NCBI GenBank assembly: GCA_946807835.1
Contig: OX327697.1
Coordinates: 18,920,001 to 18,984,000, forward strand
DNA from: Ailanthus altissimus
Taxonomy: Eukaryota; Streptophyta; Magnoliopsida; Sapindales; Simaroubaceae
DNA: 64,000 bases
Reading direction: 5' to 3'
In this document: positions 48,481 through 60,700 of the stretch, in pieces
Position numbering within the stretch: the first letter of the stretch is position 1
How the letters are laid out: each line of letters opens with the position of its first letter
Notes under the pieces: generated by a model
Told to the model about the DNA's origin: nothing
Seen by the model: only the letters and a program-made list of their open reading frames with translations
The model's database searches: none
Made by a program: the position numbers and the translations under genes

Positions 48481-49960
48481 TGCTCTACCTAGAATGCACA
48501 ACAACTTGGTCATATTTCTCTTTACTTTGTGGAATCCGTTGCAGGCACATTAAAAGGAAATAGGTTTTTTTGTGACTTATATTATGATGGCTATTTTAGC
48601 CGTCGCAAAAGACTTAAAAGGAACAACGTCATTTGGTTTTAAAAATAATTAACAATAATATAACATGCTTTGCTCGTCTTCTCTCCTCTCTATCTTGTTC
48701 TCAATTTTTTATTTTTCCAAATCCCAAATCACGCCACAATTTTTAATAACGACAACTGACTCATCTCAGTCTCAGTCAAGTATCTAATTTAATCTCATCC
48801 CTAGCTATCTCCTATCAATTTATCAAGATTTTTTTTTTCCTTCTATTAACATTTTTGCTCATTATTTTTCTTATCTAATATTAATTTAATTTAAAATTTC
48901 AGATGTGAAGTTATTTTCAAAGCTCTAATCTCGATCAATTTTTGAAGGTAGGCTTTAAAATTTTTAGTTAATTTTTATCAATTTCTTCAATCTTTAAATG
49001 TAGGCTTTGAAAATTTTAATTAGTTATGGTTTCTTCAATTTCTGGTGCCTTTTTGATGAAAAACTGTATAATCTGAATCTTATATATGTTTGTGAAGCAT
49101 TTATAATATTTAAGGTTTCTTCATTGTTTATAATTGTTGCATCTTTAACAAAGAACCATACCCTTAATAGGTTGCAGGTGTGAAGCGTCTTCTTTTCTGT
49201 AGTGTAGGTTGCTAAGTGCAAGGTAAGATTAACTTCTTGCTTCAGATACTTTTATGCTCAGTTATTTTCTTTCTTGTGACTTGTACTACTGTAATACAGG
49301 GTGATTTCTTAAACTGTAGCATTAAAATCTATGGAGCACCATTTGAATATGGAGAAGCTTTATGTCTTAGGCACTAATTGTGATAAACACTTTTATCCAA
49401 TTCATAAATCCTTTAATATGTTAACTTTTAGAGTATAGTTTGCTTTGTTATTGTATTATAAGCATACTGAATTTGATTTAACATGCTATAAAAAGTGGGC
49501 TTCTTTATTTTCCTTTATTTAGAAAAGAGAAGAGTTGTAGATTTCCAAAAGTTAGTATCTTTTTTCATTTAACCTTGCGTTGCTAATGTGGTTAGTTGTA
49601 TGGTGTTCTTATAATTTGCGCTCTAAAATGATTTAGAACCACATGAAACCTTCTCTAGGTGAATTGTTTTGTTTCTATTTCATGCTGATATTGAAATTAT
49701 GTTGCTTGCTCTTTTGATTGTTGTGTGCATTCACAAGAATTCATAATCCTATTAGAGAGGAGCAGCCTTTGAATTATCTAAGCCTCAAGGCTTGTATTGA
49801 GTTTTAGTGCAGTTTATGATTTAGTACAAACTAAACCTTGCTTTAGTGTTTGTATTGAGTTAAGTGGGATTAATTTTTTTTACCATAACAATGTTTATCA
49901 AACAGATAATGTTATCCTAGAATATTCAACTTAAAAGTATTCCTGTTTATATTCAAGTTA
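48481..49960. other. Noncoding DNA, T-rich, intron-like
   Basis: No conserved domain is visible. 48576-48606 reads GATGGCTATTTTAGCCGTCG, a short hairpin with GGCT/AGCC stem common in non-autonomous plant transposons. 48660-49700 looks like leader and intron sequence (pyrimidine-rich runs, AG/GT sites), but no coding exon can be assembled. Confidence 0.4.
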
Positions 49961-51676
49961 CACTACTAAAAAAAAAAGAGTTTTAGTTATAAAAAATTTA
50001 TGATAGGATTATAACATTGTTAAAATTTTGTTATAATATTTGTTACAAATTTTAATTTATCAGTGATTTGTAATAAATTCTATTACAATAAAAAAATTTA
50101 TTTTTTATAAAAAAAATTGTGATACTTTCTATCACAAATCAGAAAATAATTTTTAAAAATTAGTGGTAAATATATAAAAATAATATTTAAGAAAATGTAA
50201 AAATAAAATGACAAAAAAATTACTAGTCATTTTCAATTTTTTTTTTTTGTGCAAAACATAAAAAACGTCGTTTTGAGTTATTATTCAATAACCCAAATGA
50301 GTCGTGTTACTTAGCGCTTATTGTAATAATTTTAATTTTTTTGAAAAAGTTATTAAAGTACGTCATTTTGCATCCTTTTAATTAGACAAATTGTCCTAAC
50401 AAAAAATGGCATCATTTCATGTGCATTGCTTACTAAAATGGTGTCGTTTCATGACGTAATTGTGTTAAGAATAAAACTCAAAACTTAATCTTTTTCAAAT
50501 GCTTCATACTCTTCGTTCTCTCTTCGATTTCACAAGTAATTTCGATCCAAATAAACAGTCAAGTACACCATTGTAAAATTCGTTAGAAATCTAAGGTTTA
50601 TTATCATTATCAACTCTATCCTCGTGTTCTTCGTATCAAAATCTCTAACAAGATAAATAAGCGATAAACCCCAATTTTTTAATCTCATTTTTGTGAATAA
50701 ATTGGATGTGGGTTGATTAAATTATTGCAATTTGTGTGTGGATTGTTATTTTATTATGTTATTACCTTATTATTTGTTTTTTCTTTGTTGGGTTTCGGGT
50801 GTTTTTTTTATATAAAAAAGACTCTTTTTTTTCTTTGTTTGTGGGGTTTTTTGTCGGGTTAAATATGCAACAAGTTGTATTTTTTGTTGGGCGTGTTGGG
50901 TTTTTATTGAATCTTTCATTTTCGTTGCCATTTTTTATTTTACATACGGGATTTTCAGGTCCATGTTATTGGGGAAGAGTTTGAACATTTTTGTGGATGT
51001 TGTTGGGGAAGAACTGGACTCATTTTTGGGCATGTTGTTGGGAAGATATGGAATCATTTTTGTGCATGTTGTTATTATTTTATATTAACACACAATTAAG
51101 ACTATTTTGATCTGTCTTCTAACCAACATTAAATGCTAAGTTTACCTTATGACACTTTAACATGCTTACTTTTATTTTGTAATTTAATTACCTCATTTTC
51201 AAATAAGTTAGTTGTTATAGAACAATTTATATCCTAGCTAGTGGCCAGGAACATTTTAACGATCCCACAATTTCCAAAAATAGAAAAAGAAAAGCTCTTT
51301 GATCATTATCTTGTCCTGATTTAGACAAGACAGCCCATCTCAGTAATGTCCAATCCCAAAACAAGCAACGATTTTAATTTTAGAAACTTCTCACTCTGTG
51401 TATTAATGAAAGGACCCATTATATATACCAAGCCAATGAGCCAAATAAATTTTAATTAATAATATTATCATTTCATGGAGAACACAATCATAGAAAAATG
51501 ATATACACTATGTGTGTATCATATTGTGAAAAAACACTAAGACAAATACTTTAATATCTCAGGTTATCATGGAAAGGAATATTGGTATGTGATTATCGTG
51601 CTCAAAGATAGTTTCAACTATATTACTATCTTAATGTTACGATGAACATTTGCAAATAAATGCTAGTTTTGTAGTG
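49961..51676. mobile_element. Candidate CACTA-type non-autonomous element
   Basis: CACTACTAAAAAAAAAAGAG at 49961 is a typical CACTA 5' terminus. TAGTTTTGTAGTG ending at 51676 is the reverse complement of CACTACAAAACTA. Subterminal sequence next to the left end repeats TTATAA/TTGTAATAAA/TGTGATA words in both directions. Flanking triplets are TTA (left) and TTG (right), so no exact 3-bp duplication. The pairing of these ends is uncertain; each end may belong to a separate element. An 82-codon frame at 50736-50984 is T-rich low-complexity and not considered a gene. Confidence 0.4.
50966..51068. repeat. Three-copy minisatellite, unit 34-35 bp
   Basis: Units start at 50966, 51000 and 51035. Consensus TTGTTGGGGAAGA followed by a variable stretch and CATTTTTGTGCATG. 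It is G/T-rich on the + strand and lies inside the candidate CACTA element. Confidence 0.85.
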
Positions 51677-52643
51677 TTGATGACTCTTATCAAATAGAAC
51701 ATACATTTCTGTAAAGCTATTTAAATAACCAATAATTCCTTTAAGAATTAAAGAACTCAATAGAATAAGGAAAAGAAAAATAAGTAAGAAAATAAATTTT
51801 ATCAATATAGTATATAGACTAATTATCCATAGTTGAAAAGGAAATATATTTAAAAAATAAGATAACAAATAGAATAAATAATGTGATAATAACTTAACTA
51901 ATTGTATCATTCTATGGTAGGAGGAGCTAGAAATTTTTGTTAGGAGGGATTAATTAAAATAAAAAAAATGTAACCTAGAATGCATGTATATACATAGATC
52001 ATTTTGATTAAGTTCTAAGACCCCAAAACTATCTTATCTAAATTAAATCCACATTAAATTTTCTCAGTTTTTTTTGTTTTAGATAGCAAAAACATATGTT
52101 TTGCCTTTGTAAGGCATATGATATAAGAGCTCGTAAAAGAGAAATATTTGATAGTATAATGTTATTTTATACAACTAGCTCTTTATGTGAATCTCTCATC
52201 ACTTTAGGTAGTGTTATTTTCAGGACATATTTTTCATTCTCAATATGGGTGTCATGTGAAAGATTGAGTAAGGAATATACTGACAGAGTTAAAAAATTCT
52301 TTAGTTTGCAACTTTGTATAATAGAAATACCAAATCAATAAGATGTCCATGTGTTAAAATCGTAATGCAATTTTTAACGCAACCCGAGAAATAAAAAATC
52401 ACATGTTTATGAGTGACTTTACAAGTAATATTCTAGTCAATCAAGCAATAAAAAATAGTTGCAAGACCAACATAACCATACATTTGCCCATTGGTTGAAA
52501 AAGAAAGTATATTAATCGAAAATTTCTTAAACTTTTATTTGTTTTAAGTAATATGTAATATTCATGAGATTTTTATTGAAGGGTTATATTTTTAAGTTAT
52601 GAATGCATTACAAAACAGTAATTCAATATCTAAAGTTATACAA
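51677..52643. other. AT-rich DNA upstream of the DUF4216 relic
   Basis: No recognisable domain. The frame 52096-52341 (MFCLCKAYDIRARKREIFDS) has no family I know; in autonomous CACTA elements the transposase lies in this position, so it may be its remains. Confidence 0.35.
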
Positions 52644-53034
52644 TGGTTAGCATGAGGACTAAACCCAAATGTCATAAGATATTTAGGGTATCAGATAAAT
52701 AGTTACACTTTTCATACATCACATCAAAATAGAAATCGAGTAATGCAAAATGGCGGTGTTAGTGTGGTGGCAACGACAATGCAAATTGCTAGTACTAAGG
52801 ATAAAAATCTAATAATTGGCAAGACATTCTATTATGGCATCATAAATGATATATAGGACTTAGACTACCATATGTTTGAGGTCTCCATTTTTAAGTGTGA
52901 TTCGGTCAATGGTGGATATGGTGTCAAACATGATAAATATGGGTTTATAATTATTGATCTTGATAGGGTAGGTCATAGATCCAATATATTTATATTGGTT
53001 TCACAAGTCAAACAAGTTTTTTTACATGACGGAT
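52644..53034 (+). pseudogene. CACTA transposase-associated DUF4216 relic
   Basis: The frame reads WLA, a stop, then GLNPNVIRYLGYQINSYTFH, KDKNLIIGKTFYYGIINDI, DLDYHMFEVSIFKCDSVNGG, KHDKYGFIIIDLDRVGHRSN and SQVKQVFLHDG with a stop at 53034. This follows DUF4216, the domain encoded downstream of the Tnp2 transposase in plant CACTA elements (usual phrases LARGP, NGYRFHT, YYG, F.C.W). In-frame stops show decay. Confidence 0.85.
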
Positions 53035-53629
53035 AAAAAGTGTTAAAGATTCAAATATTTGTATGATGCTTGAAAGGGTCAATGAAATAAAATCAAGTTT
53101 AGATGAAGAGTATAGTGTAAACATCCAAGCACCATTTATAATAAACCACCAGCAGAGGCCCAAGACTATAATATGAAAGATGAAACCACTCTAATTTATA
53201 TGAGGATAGATTGTGAATATATATTAGTCAACCAAATGGATTAGGATTACATGTAAGTGTCTAGCTAACTTATGTTCTTTTTAAATTTTCATAGTGACAT
53301 ATTATTATAGTTTTGGTTGCATTTGATGTATTTTTACATATATTGAATGAGGACAATTAATGAGTACTTGTATTATTGTTGATATGAATACATATATTAT
53401 GTAGCTTATGCTCTCATTGATTACTTGCAACTTATGATTTTATTGAATAAAGACAATCTTTTTAAACAAATTATGAATACATGTATTTTAACTAAACGTG
53501 AGCACTTGTAATATTGTTGATGTGATGGTTCTTGGCATGAAACTTGATTGCATATTATGAATTGATATGACTATTAATTAACTACATCATTCTGACTTTG
53601 TTGAATTAATTCTCTTATGTTGACAGGAT
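53035..53629. other. Intron-like AT-rich gap between the two CACTA coding pieces
   Basis: No gene. It contains a loose duplication (GAGTACTTGTATTATTGTTGATATGA near 53360 and GAGCACTTGTAATATTGTTGATGTGA near 53500). Confidence 0.4.
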
Positions 53630-53920
53630 GACAAACACTAATTCTAGATGAAGTATAAGCGATTATGAGTTTGATTATTCAATTGATATGAGTGATAGAC
53701 ACCCTTAGGGCATGACTGAGAAGACAAGTCTCAAAACTACTAAAGACGACAACAAAATAGTAGTAACATACAATAAATTTATGGTGCCAAAAAGAGATGA
53801 GGATGTTGTGTTAACCACAACCATTGGCTTGATAGTTCAGCAATGGATTCTCAATGTATACAATGATGGCAAAAAGTACTATCTCAATTGAAAGAGCCCT
53901 TTTAGAAGTAGATGTAGGTA
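53630..53920 (+). pseudogene. CACTA second-ORF (Tnp1/Transposase_24 type) relic
   Basis: Reads KIVVTYNKFMVPKRDEDVVL then TTTIGLIVQQWILNVYNDGK and stops at 53890. The pattern of a polar N-terminal part followed by YN.FG.P and a short helix resembles the DNA-binding ORF after DUF4216. The match is weaker than for DUF4216 and depends partly on its position. The frame 54039-54224 just downstream is unassigned. Confidence 0.45.
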
Positions 53921-55451
53921 AAACTTCATCACAAGAACTCAATTTTAACTTATTGTTCAGAATTATTGCATGGTTAAATTTGCCTGTTATTTGAATTTTA
54001 TATCATGTTTCTGTCATTGTTTTTGAAGTACAAAGTCCTTGTTTCTATCATTTAAATACACTAACATATTTAATGTTGGACAGCCTCATTTTGAGGTCGA
54101 TCATCGCAGTAAGAAGCAAGGTTTATATTCTATAGAGGTGGCCCATCAGACATTTAGATATAGTTTAAAAGTTGACTACGTCCTACTACACAAACAAACA
54201 AGCATTAAGAAAGCCACCTATTGATTAAATGGATAAAATTGAAAAAGGTTGATTATCCTAGGGTGTATATATGTTGGTTTGTGTTCATCATAACAAAATA
54301 TGTATCTTATACAATATTTATGTGCAGTGAAAGTCGAAAATCTAATTTTTTAGGTTGATAAACACAATAAATTTTTCATATTATCACATAAATGAAATTA
54401 CAAGTATTGAGCAATCACTTTAATAAGCCTTTTGAATGTTTAGCCAGAGTTTTTTGCTCGAAGTATGCTCATTTTCAATTCTAGCACCCAACTTGGTGAG
54501 CTTGGGTAGTCTAGAATAGTAACTTGTTCTAGCAATTGTTTAATACTTTAAACCCTAATTTAACACTTAAACAAATTGGCTTAACCCTTAAGCTTTGGAC
54601 TACTACAACACAATGAATGATATTTGTTCTAATTTAACACCTAAACAACAAAACTCATTTATTGTTACTAATAAAATGGTCGGCCAATAAGAAGAATAAT
54701 AAAAGACAAAGTAATGCTCTCACCACTTGAAAGCTCTTTCAACACTTGAAAAAACAAAAGACTTCTCTTTTTCCTCTCTAAGTGCGGTCGTGTATCACTA
54801 TCTCATCTAATGAATCCAATTCATTTTCATTTTATTTGCTTCAATTATTTGCCTCCAATTGGACAAAGATTACCCCACCATGCATAGCCTTCAATATCAT
54901 ACCATTTGTTTTTGTTTATAATTGTTTACAATAAACAAATGAAACAAAGAACTAATTGATGCACTTGACTAAATTTTGTGACCAATTTGATGAAACAATT
55001 TCACCCTTTCATAAGTCACACGACCCCACCAATTCATGGCTTTAAATAGCTTTTGTTTCTTGTCTTATAATAGTTTAAACAATTTAAATAATTAATAGAC
55101 ATGTCCCATTTGCATAATTATCTCTGCATTTGTTTTATTTAATATTTTAGTCAAATTAAAATATGTTAACATGCATAAAATAACATTGTTTGACTTGTAA
55201 TAATAATAATATCGATTATTATTATTATTATTATTATTTTATTCAAAAAATAATTTTGTGAATAAATAATGATTTTACTTGTCTAATAAGTAAGGTCATT
55301 TTAATAATTACCAAGTCAAACAATAAGTAGCCTATAATATGCCACATGTCATTATCTCATTGGTCAACAACTATTGTTAACTAATTGATGTACTTAACAC
55401 TTAAATCTTAACACGTGCATATCTCGATGGATACTGAAGCAAATGTCCAGT
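53921..55451. other. AT-rich DNA, no assignable gene
   Basis: The only distinct features are a TAA/ATT microsatellite at 55198-55240, which is itself partly palindromic around ATCGAT, and scattered words shared with the 17.4-18.0 kb region, as if it flanks the same LTR family. Confidence 0.4.
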
Positions 55452-56643
55452 CCGCTGGAATTTATTGGATTAAACTATTCAATTTGGTACTCTATCCCAG
55501 TACATAACGAGTACACTCTATATTGTAGGACTCTCTAGGTCCACGTTTGATTTGTTAAACGAAATTATTCCTTGAGTCCGTGATCGATGCCTTATGCACA
55601 TGTCATGGATATTATAAATCATCACGTTAGACCATACAAGTTGAGGTTAAAGCATATACGTATAATCCTTCCGTCATTTATATCTTGGAAGAGCAGAGAT
55701 ATAGATCAGCACCGTCAAATTCATATATGCTCATCCATGAACTCATCTTTAAATACGTATCTCGATAAACAATATACGCAAACACTTTTGCGATATTATT
55801 TAACCATGTGAAAAACTCTTTTCCTGAATTTATTGCTTATGGCTATAAGACTTTCTGAGATACAGTCTTAGAGCATCTAGATATATAACTCATCTGTGTG
55901 AGCTGACGGATCCCATACAACTCATACCCAGTGACACGTAGCGATCAGACCATGAAAGGTCTTTGACATACGTGAAACTAATGTATAGTGGATTACTCAC
56001 AAGTCTACCATGACATTCAGTTAAAAGAATCTCGAATACTACTCAACTCGAGAGGACCTGCCATTAATGGTTTTACGTGATGTCTATTGAGGTCCTCATT
56101 TAGTCCGTTTAATATTCGATCCTCATTGAATACCTATATGCTATACTAGCTTTCGTTAAACCCATGATCAGCTAAGAACAACCATCTAGACCATCCAGAT
56201 ATAGTCATATACTTATTTATAAAAATAGTTCCACCGATAGACTTGCATTGGTAAATTAGACTGGGAATATTATATTTAAGAATAGACTTGCATAATAATA
56301 TTTCTTAGCACCTATTGCAACTCTTTGCAACTATATTATTATTAGTGTACTCTCAGGTCTTTGTCCCATTACAGACAATATTCTAACTCTTTAGATTTCA
56401 CTGATTATTATAACCTGCTAACTCTTTAGCATTTATAATTTTCAGCGATGCTAACTTTTAGCACTGATCTAAACTCTTTTAGACAAGATCTGAACTTCTT
56501 CAAATCATACAATGTTTATAGCATTACAAGCATTGTACCATTTAATTAATGTAATTAGTTATCTAACAAAATATACATTGTATAAATATTAAAAAAATAA
56601 ATATTCATACAATAATGGCATGGCACGTAAGCACAATTCCCAA
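55452..56643 (-). mobile_element. Complete copy of the LTR repeat split at 18/31 kb
   Basis: It matches 18070-18882 in its first part and 31167-31586 in its second part, without the 12.3-kb block, so it represents the empty state. On the minus strand it starts TGTTGGGAATTGTGCTTACG (56643), typical of a copia LTR. It includes a cluster of GCTAAC/TTAGCA words (56410-56470). The inner end near 55444-55452 is less certain. Confidence 0.75.
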
Positions 56644-57072
56644 CAAAAATAATATGACAAGAAGACATTTCTAAAATTAAGGTTGACAAACGAATTTACG
56701 ATAAGTGTATTAAATTTGATTTTCAACTTCTGATTATATAAGTTTTTAGTGTTCTTAAAACTTGATGGTTATGTGTTGATTTTTAGAAAGTTAGGGAAGC
56801 TTCTCAAATGAAAAGAAAAAAATTTTAACAAGTATGATCACAGCTTGGGTTGAAAAGGATATATTGGACTTATTAAAGAGATAATAAGACCTTCTCCTGA
56901 TATAATTATCTTTCTTTTATTTTAGTAATTGTTACTGGAATTTAAATTCTATATATGATTATTTGATGCAGGAGACTGGTTTGTCAAAGACTTAAATTGA
57001 TAGGAGCATGACATGAAAGAGAGTGAGAAGGAGAAAGAATGGAACCTATAATCCGAAAGTAGTATAGAGAAG
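56644..57072. other. Spacer, no gene
   Basis: AT-rich and unassigned; it separates the LTR repeat from the large inverted-repeat element. Confidence 0.4.
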
Positions 57073-57764
57073 GGTTTTTAACATCATTAACTTAATATAA
57101 AAAAGGGTTGAAGTCTGGATTAGGTTTATATTTGGGTCAATCTAGTGGTTTTTAAATTAAGAATAGTCTAGCAAGCATTTAATAATAAAATAAAATATAA
57201 AGAGAATTAACACATAAATTTACGTGGTTTGGCTTAAAGGCTTTCATCCACAAACGGAGCTTATTACCAAATCCACTATATGGAGGAGATATTACAAGAT
57301 ATAGATTACAATGAAAGTGACCACACTCATAGGCTCAGATCTCGTATATTCTTCCTCTATTTAAACTTGTAGAGGCCATTTTCTTATAATTTGATAGAAG
57401 TTTTCTTAGTAATGATAAATAGTGCATCTTGGATATTTATCAAATGATTAAAGGTTGTTTATAAGGTTGTAATGTAAATATTAATATAAAAATGACGAGG
57501 AAGAGGGTTCTAAAGTAAAGGAGAATAAGATAGATAAGAAAAAGTAGAATGAAGAATGAACCACCTCTCTTATCCTTAAAGAAAGTGATGCTTATATAAT
57601 GAAAGTTAATGTAAGTTCATTAGGCCACTTGGAGGTTTTTTTGTAAAGAGAATAGTGTAAATATCTTTAAGGCTAAGTATCATGCTTAGGTAAAAATGTA
57701 TAAGAATATTCCTTTTATAGCAAGGAATATTATACTCAGTTAAAGCGTATTTTAGTAATTAAAC

Positions 57765-58170
57765 TCCTTGAGGCTTGGAGTGCAAGTGCCCTTTTAATTG
57801 GGCACTTTAGGGGTAGTCAGCTTTATGGGATAAACAAGTAGCATGTTGCCTTTAATATTGACACTTGAGCTCCAATTGGTGTAGGTTTGCTTCACCTTAC
57901 TTTAGATAGACTTCATCTTTTTATCCATAAGAGGACAAAACGCTAAAGATGATAACATGGCGATACAATAATAGTCCCTTAAGGTTACACCTACTTAAGG
58001 CCTTATTTTCCTCTCCAACTATCCAATAGTTATGCTTACTTGGTGAACTATTATAGGGCTCAGTGAAGATGTGGCGAATGATATAATCCTATTAACTTGT
58101 CCTTTGATTTTAGGGCTCAGTGATGACATAGAGGTTTATATAGCCTTGTTGATATGCGCTCTAACAATGG
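57765..58170 (+). repeat. Direct repeat copy 1 inside the 4.6-kb element
   Basis: It shares with 60340-60700, in the same orientation, TTGGGCACTTTAGGGGTAGTC, GTGTAGGTTTGCTTCACCTTA, AGACTTCATCTTTTTAT, AACATGGCGATACAATAATAG and CTATCCAATAG. Copies are about 2.56 kb apart and diverged by perhaps a fifth by eye. Confidence 0.7.
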
Positions 58171-58260
58171 GGCTCAATGGTGACATGAAGACTGACATAG
58201 TTCTACTAATATGTGTTTTAATATCAGGGCTCAGTTGTAATATGGGTCCTCAGGTTGGAC
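58055..58260 (+). repeat. 57-bp tandem repeat, 3.6 copies, open reading frame
   Basis: Units start at 58055, 58112, 58169 and 58226, each with (A/G)GGGCTCAGTGATGACAT. Because 57 is divisible by three, a 65-codon frame (58071-58268) stays open with repeated GLSDDIEVYIALLICAL-like 19-residue units. This is probably a by-product of the period rather than a gene. Confidence 0.8.
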
Positions 58261-58614
58261 ACATCTAATTACCCCACAATCTGGGTTTTGAGTATTGATA
58301 GGCTCAAGCCCTTGTTGAGCTGTTACATAGTTCCTATTGGGTTAAGTAGCTTCCTAGAAATGTAAGCCTTAGTGCTCATGTGGCCTCTTGGGAGCGGCCC
58401 ATATGTCATTATAATTATCTCTAACAACAACTCCCCTATTTTTTAATGTAGAGGTAAGGAAACAATAAAAACTATTCACTAGTTGACATGTGATACATTC
58501 TCATTCTTTACTTAACTCTCTTTCCTCATTTTTCTTTATATCTTTCATTTTTTTATAGTAAAGTTTCAGCTTTAACATAGATTCGACTTTCAAATAATAG
58601 TGAGTTACGCAAGT

Positions 58615-59402
58615 GTAGAGATACATGAGCTTTCATATAGCGATGGAGATTCCACACTGAGTTCGACACACTATAGGGTATAGTTAAGTTTCACACTACT
58701 CTAGTGATACATATGGTCTCTAAGACAGCTCTTGGTACAAATAAACTCTGCATAACTCTAAAAATACAAATGAGCTCTTACATAATTCTAAAGATAAAAT
58801 TAAGCTTTACATAATCTTGGAGATATAAATAAGCTCTACACAGCTCTAGAGATAAAACTAAGCTCTACACAGTTTTAGAAATATAAATGAGCTTTATATA
58901 GCTCTTGAGATATAACTGAGCTCTACATGGCTCTAAAGAAAAACTATACTCTACACAACTTTAGAGATATAAATGAGCTCTACACAACTCTGGAGATACA
59001 AATGAGCTCTACACGACTCTAAAGATAAAATTGAGCTCTACACAGCTTTGGAGATATAAAAGAGCTTTATACAGTTCTAAAGATACAACTGAGCTCTATA
59101 TGACTTTAGAGATAAAATTGAGCTCTATAAATTTAGAGATAAAACTAAGCTCCACATAGCTCTAGAGATATAAATGAGCTTTACACAACTCTAGAGATAC
59201 AACTAAGTTCTACACAGCTTTAGAGATATAACTAAGTTTTACACAACTTTGGAGATACACATTAGCTCTTGCATAGCTTTGGAATTCAACATTGAGCTCT
59301 AGGCTATTTTAAAAATATAAATGAGTTTTACACGATCTTAGAGGTATACATAAGTTCTTACACAGCTTTAAAATTCAACACTAAGCTCTACACAGCTCTA
59401 AG
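58615..59402. repeat. 29-bp minisatellite, about 27 copies
   Basis: Consensus GAGCTCTACACAGCTCTAGA followed by GATAAAAMT. Units are mostly exactly 29 bp, with one 27-bp unit near 59118 and irregular units at both ends. Individual copies differ by several substitutions, so the array is old or only loosely homogenised. It is not divisible by three and has no coding meaning. Confidence 0.92.
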
Positions 59403-59760
59403 CATAGGCCTTTAAAGGGTTTCAATATTCTTGACCTTTATAAAGGTCTTGATAATTTTAAATTAAGGTTTAAATATTCTTATCATTAGTAGAGGTCTCA
59501 ACATATAACTTTAAAAATCCGTAACATACTGATCTTGACTTTTATAAAGGACTTAATGCATTGAGCCTTAAAAGGCTTCAAGATATACAACATATAGGTT
59601 CAAATTTAGACCTTAGTAGTAGTCTTAATGATTTTAATTCAGAGTTCTTAATGATAATATCAATAAAGGTCTTAATCAATAACCTTTAGAAGGTCCTACT
59701 ACATGTCTTTTCAACTTTTAATAGGTCTATGTAACTTAAAACCGAGTCACAATCCCTTAT
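59403..59760. repeat. Palindrome-rich diverged repeats (GGTCTT family)
   Basis: A perfect 16-bp palindrome GACCTTTATAAAGGTC lies at 59433-59448. Related phrases (GACTTTTATAAAGGACTTAA, TCAATAAAGGTCTTAATC, CCTTTAGAAGGTCC) recur at intervals of roughly 60-100 bp to 59700. No gene. Confidence 0.65.
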
Positions 59761-60339
59761 ACATAACAATAATAAGAAAGAGAGAAGGTTACCTTAAACT
59801 CTTGGTAAAGATTTTCCTTGTAGTGCTTCACCTTTGAATTTGGTAATAGAGCTCTTCAACTAGTTAATTTGGTCTATGTTAAGAGTTGGTTGGTGAGTGG
59901 TGGAGAATGAAGTATTGAGCAGAAAGTTGTTGATAACAAACAAATAAGATGCTGAGCTGCTTAGACTTATTGTGCACAAAAGATACTTGGTCATAGGTAA
60001 GTGGTAATGGGATAGTCAGCGACAACTCTTTGATGCTCAAGTTGGGGTGGTGACTTTAGTGATCAAAGTTTCTCTAAGGTTTTCACCCTAAAGAGAATGA
60101 GAGAAAAATGAGAAAGATATTTTCTTACTTGTTTAGTGTATTGAGTTACTTGCCTTTTTTTGTGTTCGAAATTTAGGGATATACTCTAAGCATTACAGGG
60201 AAAAATGGCTTGGAGAATGCCACTTAGGATTACACTTGGCAATAAACAACTAAAGGATCTTTATTTCATTAAGGGCATTTAGGATAAATATGAGAACTAG
60301 GGTCTCTTCAATAATTAAGTTTCATTGTGTTTAGAGTAT
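59761..60339. other. Unassigned interior of the 4.6-kb element
   Basis: No coding sequence or repeat could be assigned; it is less AT-rich around 59850-60060. Confidence 0.4.
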
Positions 60340-60700
60340 AAAGGTTTGTCTGATTGGGCACTTTATGAGGTAGTCAAATTAATGTACAAGCGATCAGCAC
60401 GTGCCCCTTAATGTTAATGTTTAAGCTTCGACTAGTGTAGGTCTACCTCACTTAATTTTAGACAAGCCCTACTTTTTATACACAAAAGATAGATTGTTGA
60501 GCATACTAACATGACGATACTATAATGGCCCCTTTAAGATTACATCTTTTTTTTGGCGTTATCCTTTTATCTAATTGTCCAATAGTAGGGCTCTCTTAGT
60601 GAGCTTTAGTGAGGCTTGATGATAATATAGAGGTCAATGTGGACAATGTCTTAACTCTATTTATGTGTGTTTTAACTGTGGGACCTAATGGCTACGTGTA
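60340..60700 (+). repeat. Direct repeat copy 2 inside the 4.6-kb element
   Basis: Counterpart of 57765-58170 (see there). It includes one diverged form of the 57-bp unit (GAGGCTTGATGATAATATAGA near 60632), so the tandem expansion in copy 1 probably followed the duplication. 60701-61189 beyond it shows no gene. Confidence 0.65.

Noticed and set aside
51626..51910. 94-codon hydrophobic frame on the minus strand
   Set aside because: AT-rich DNA gives Phe/Leu/Ile-rich products by chance; no motif, and it crosses the CACTA-like end.
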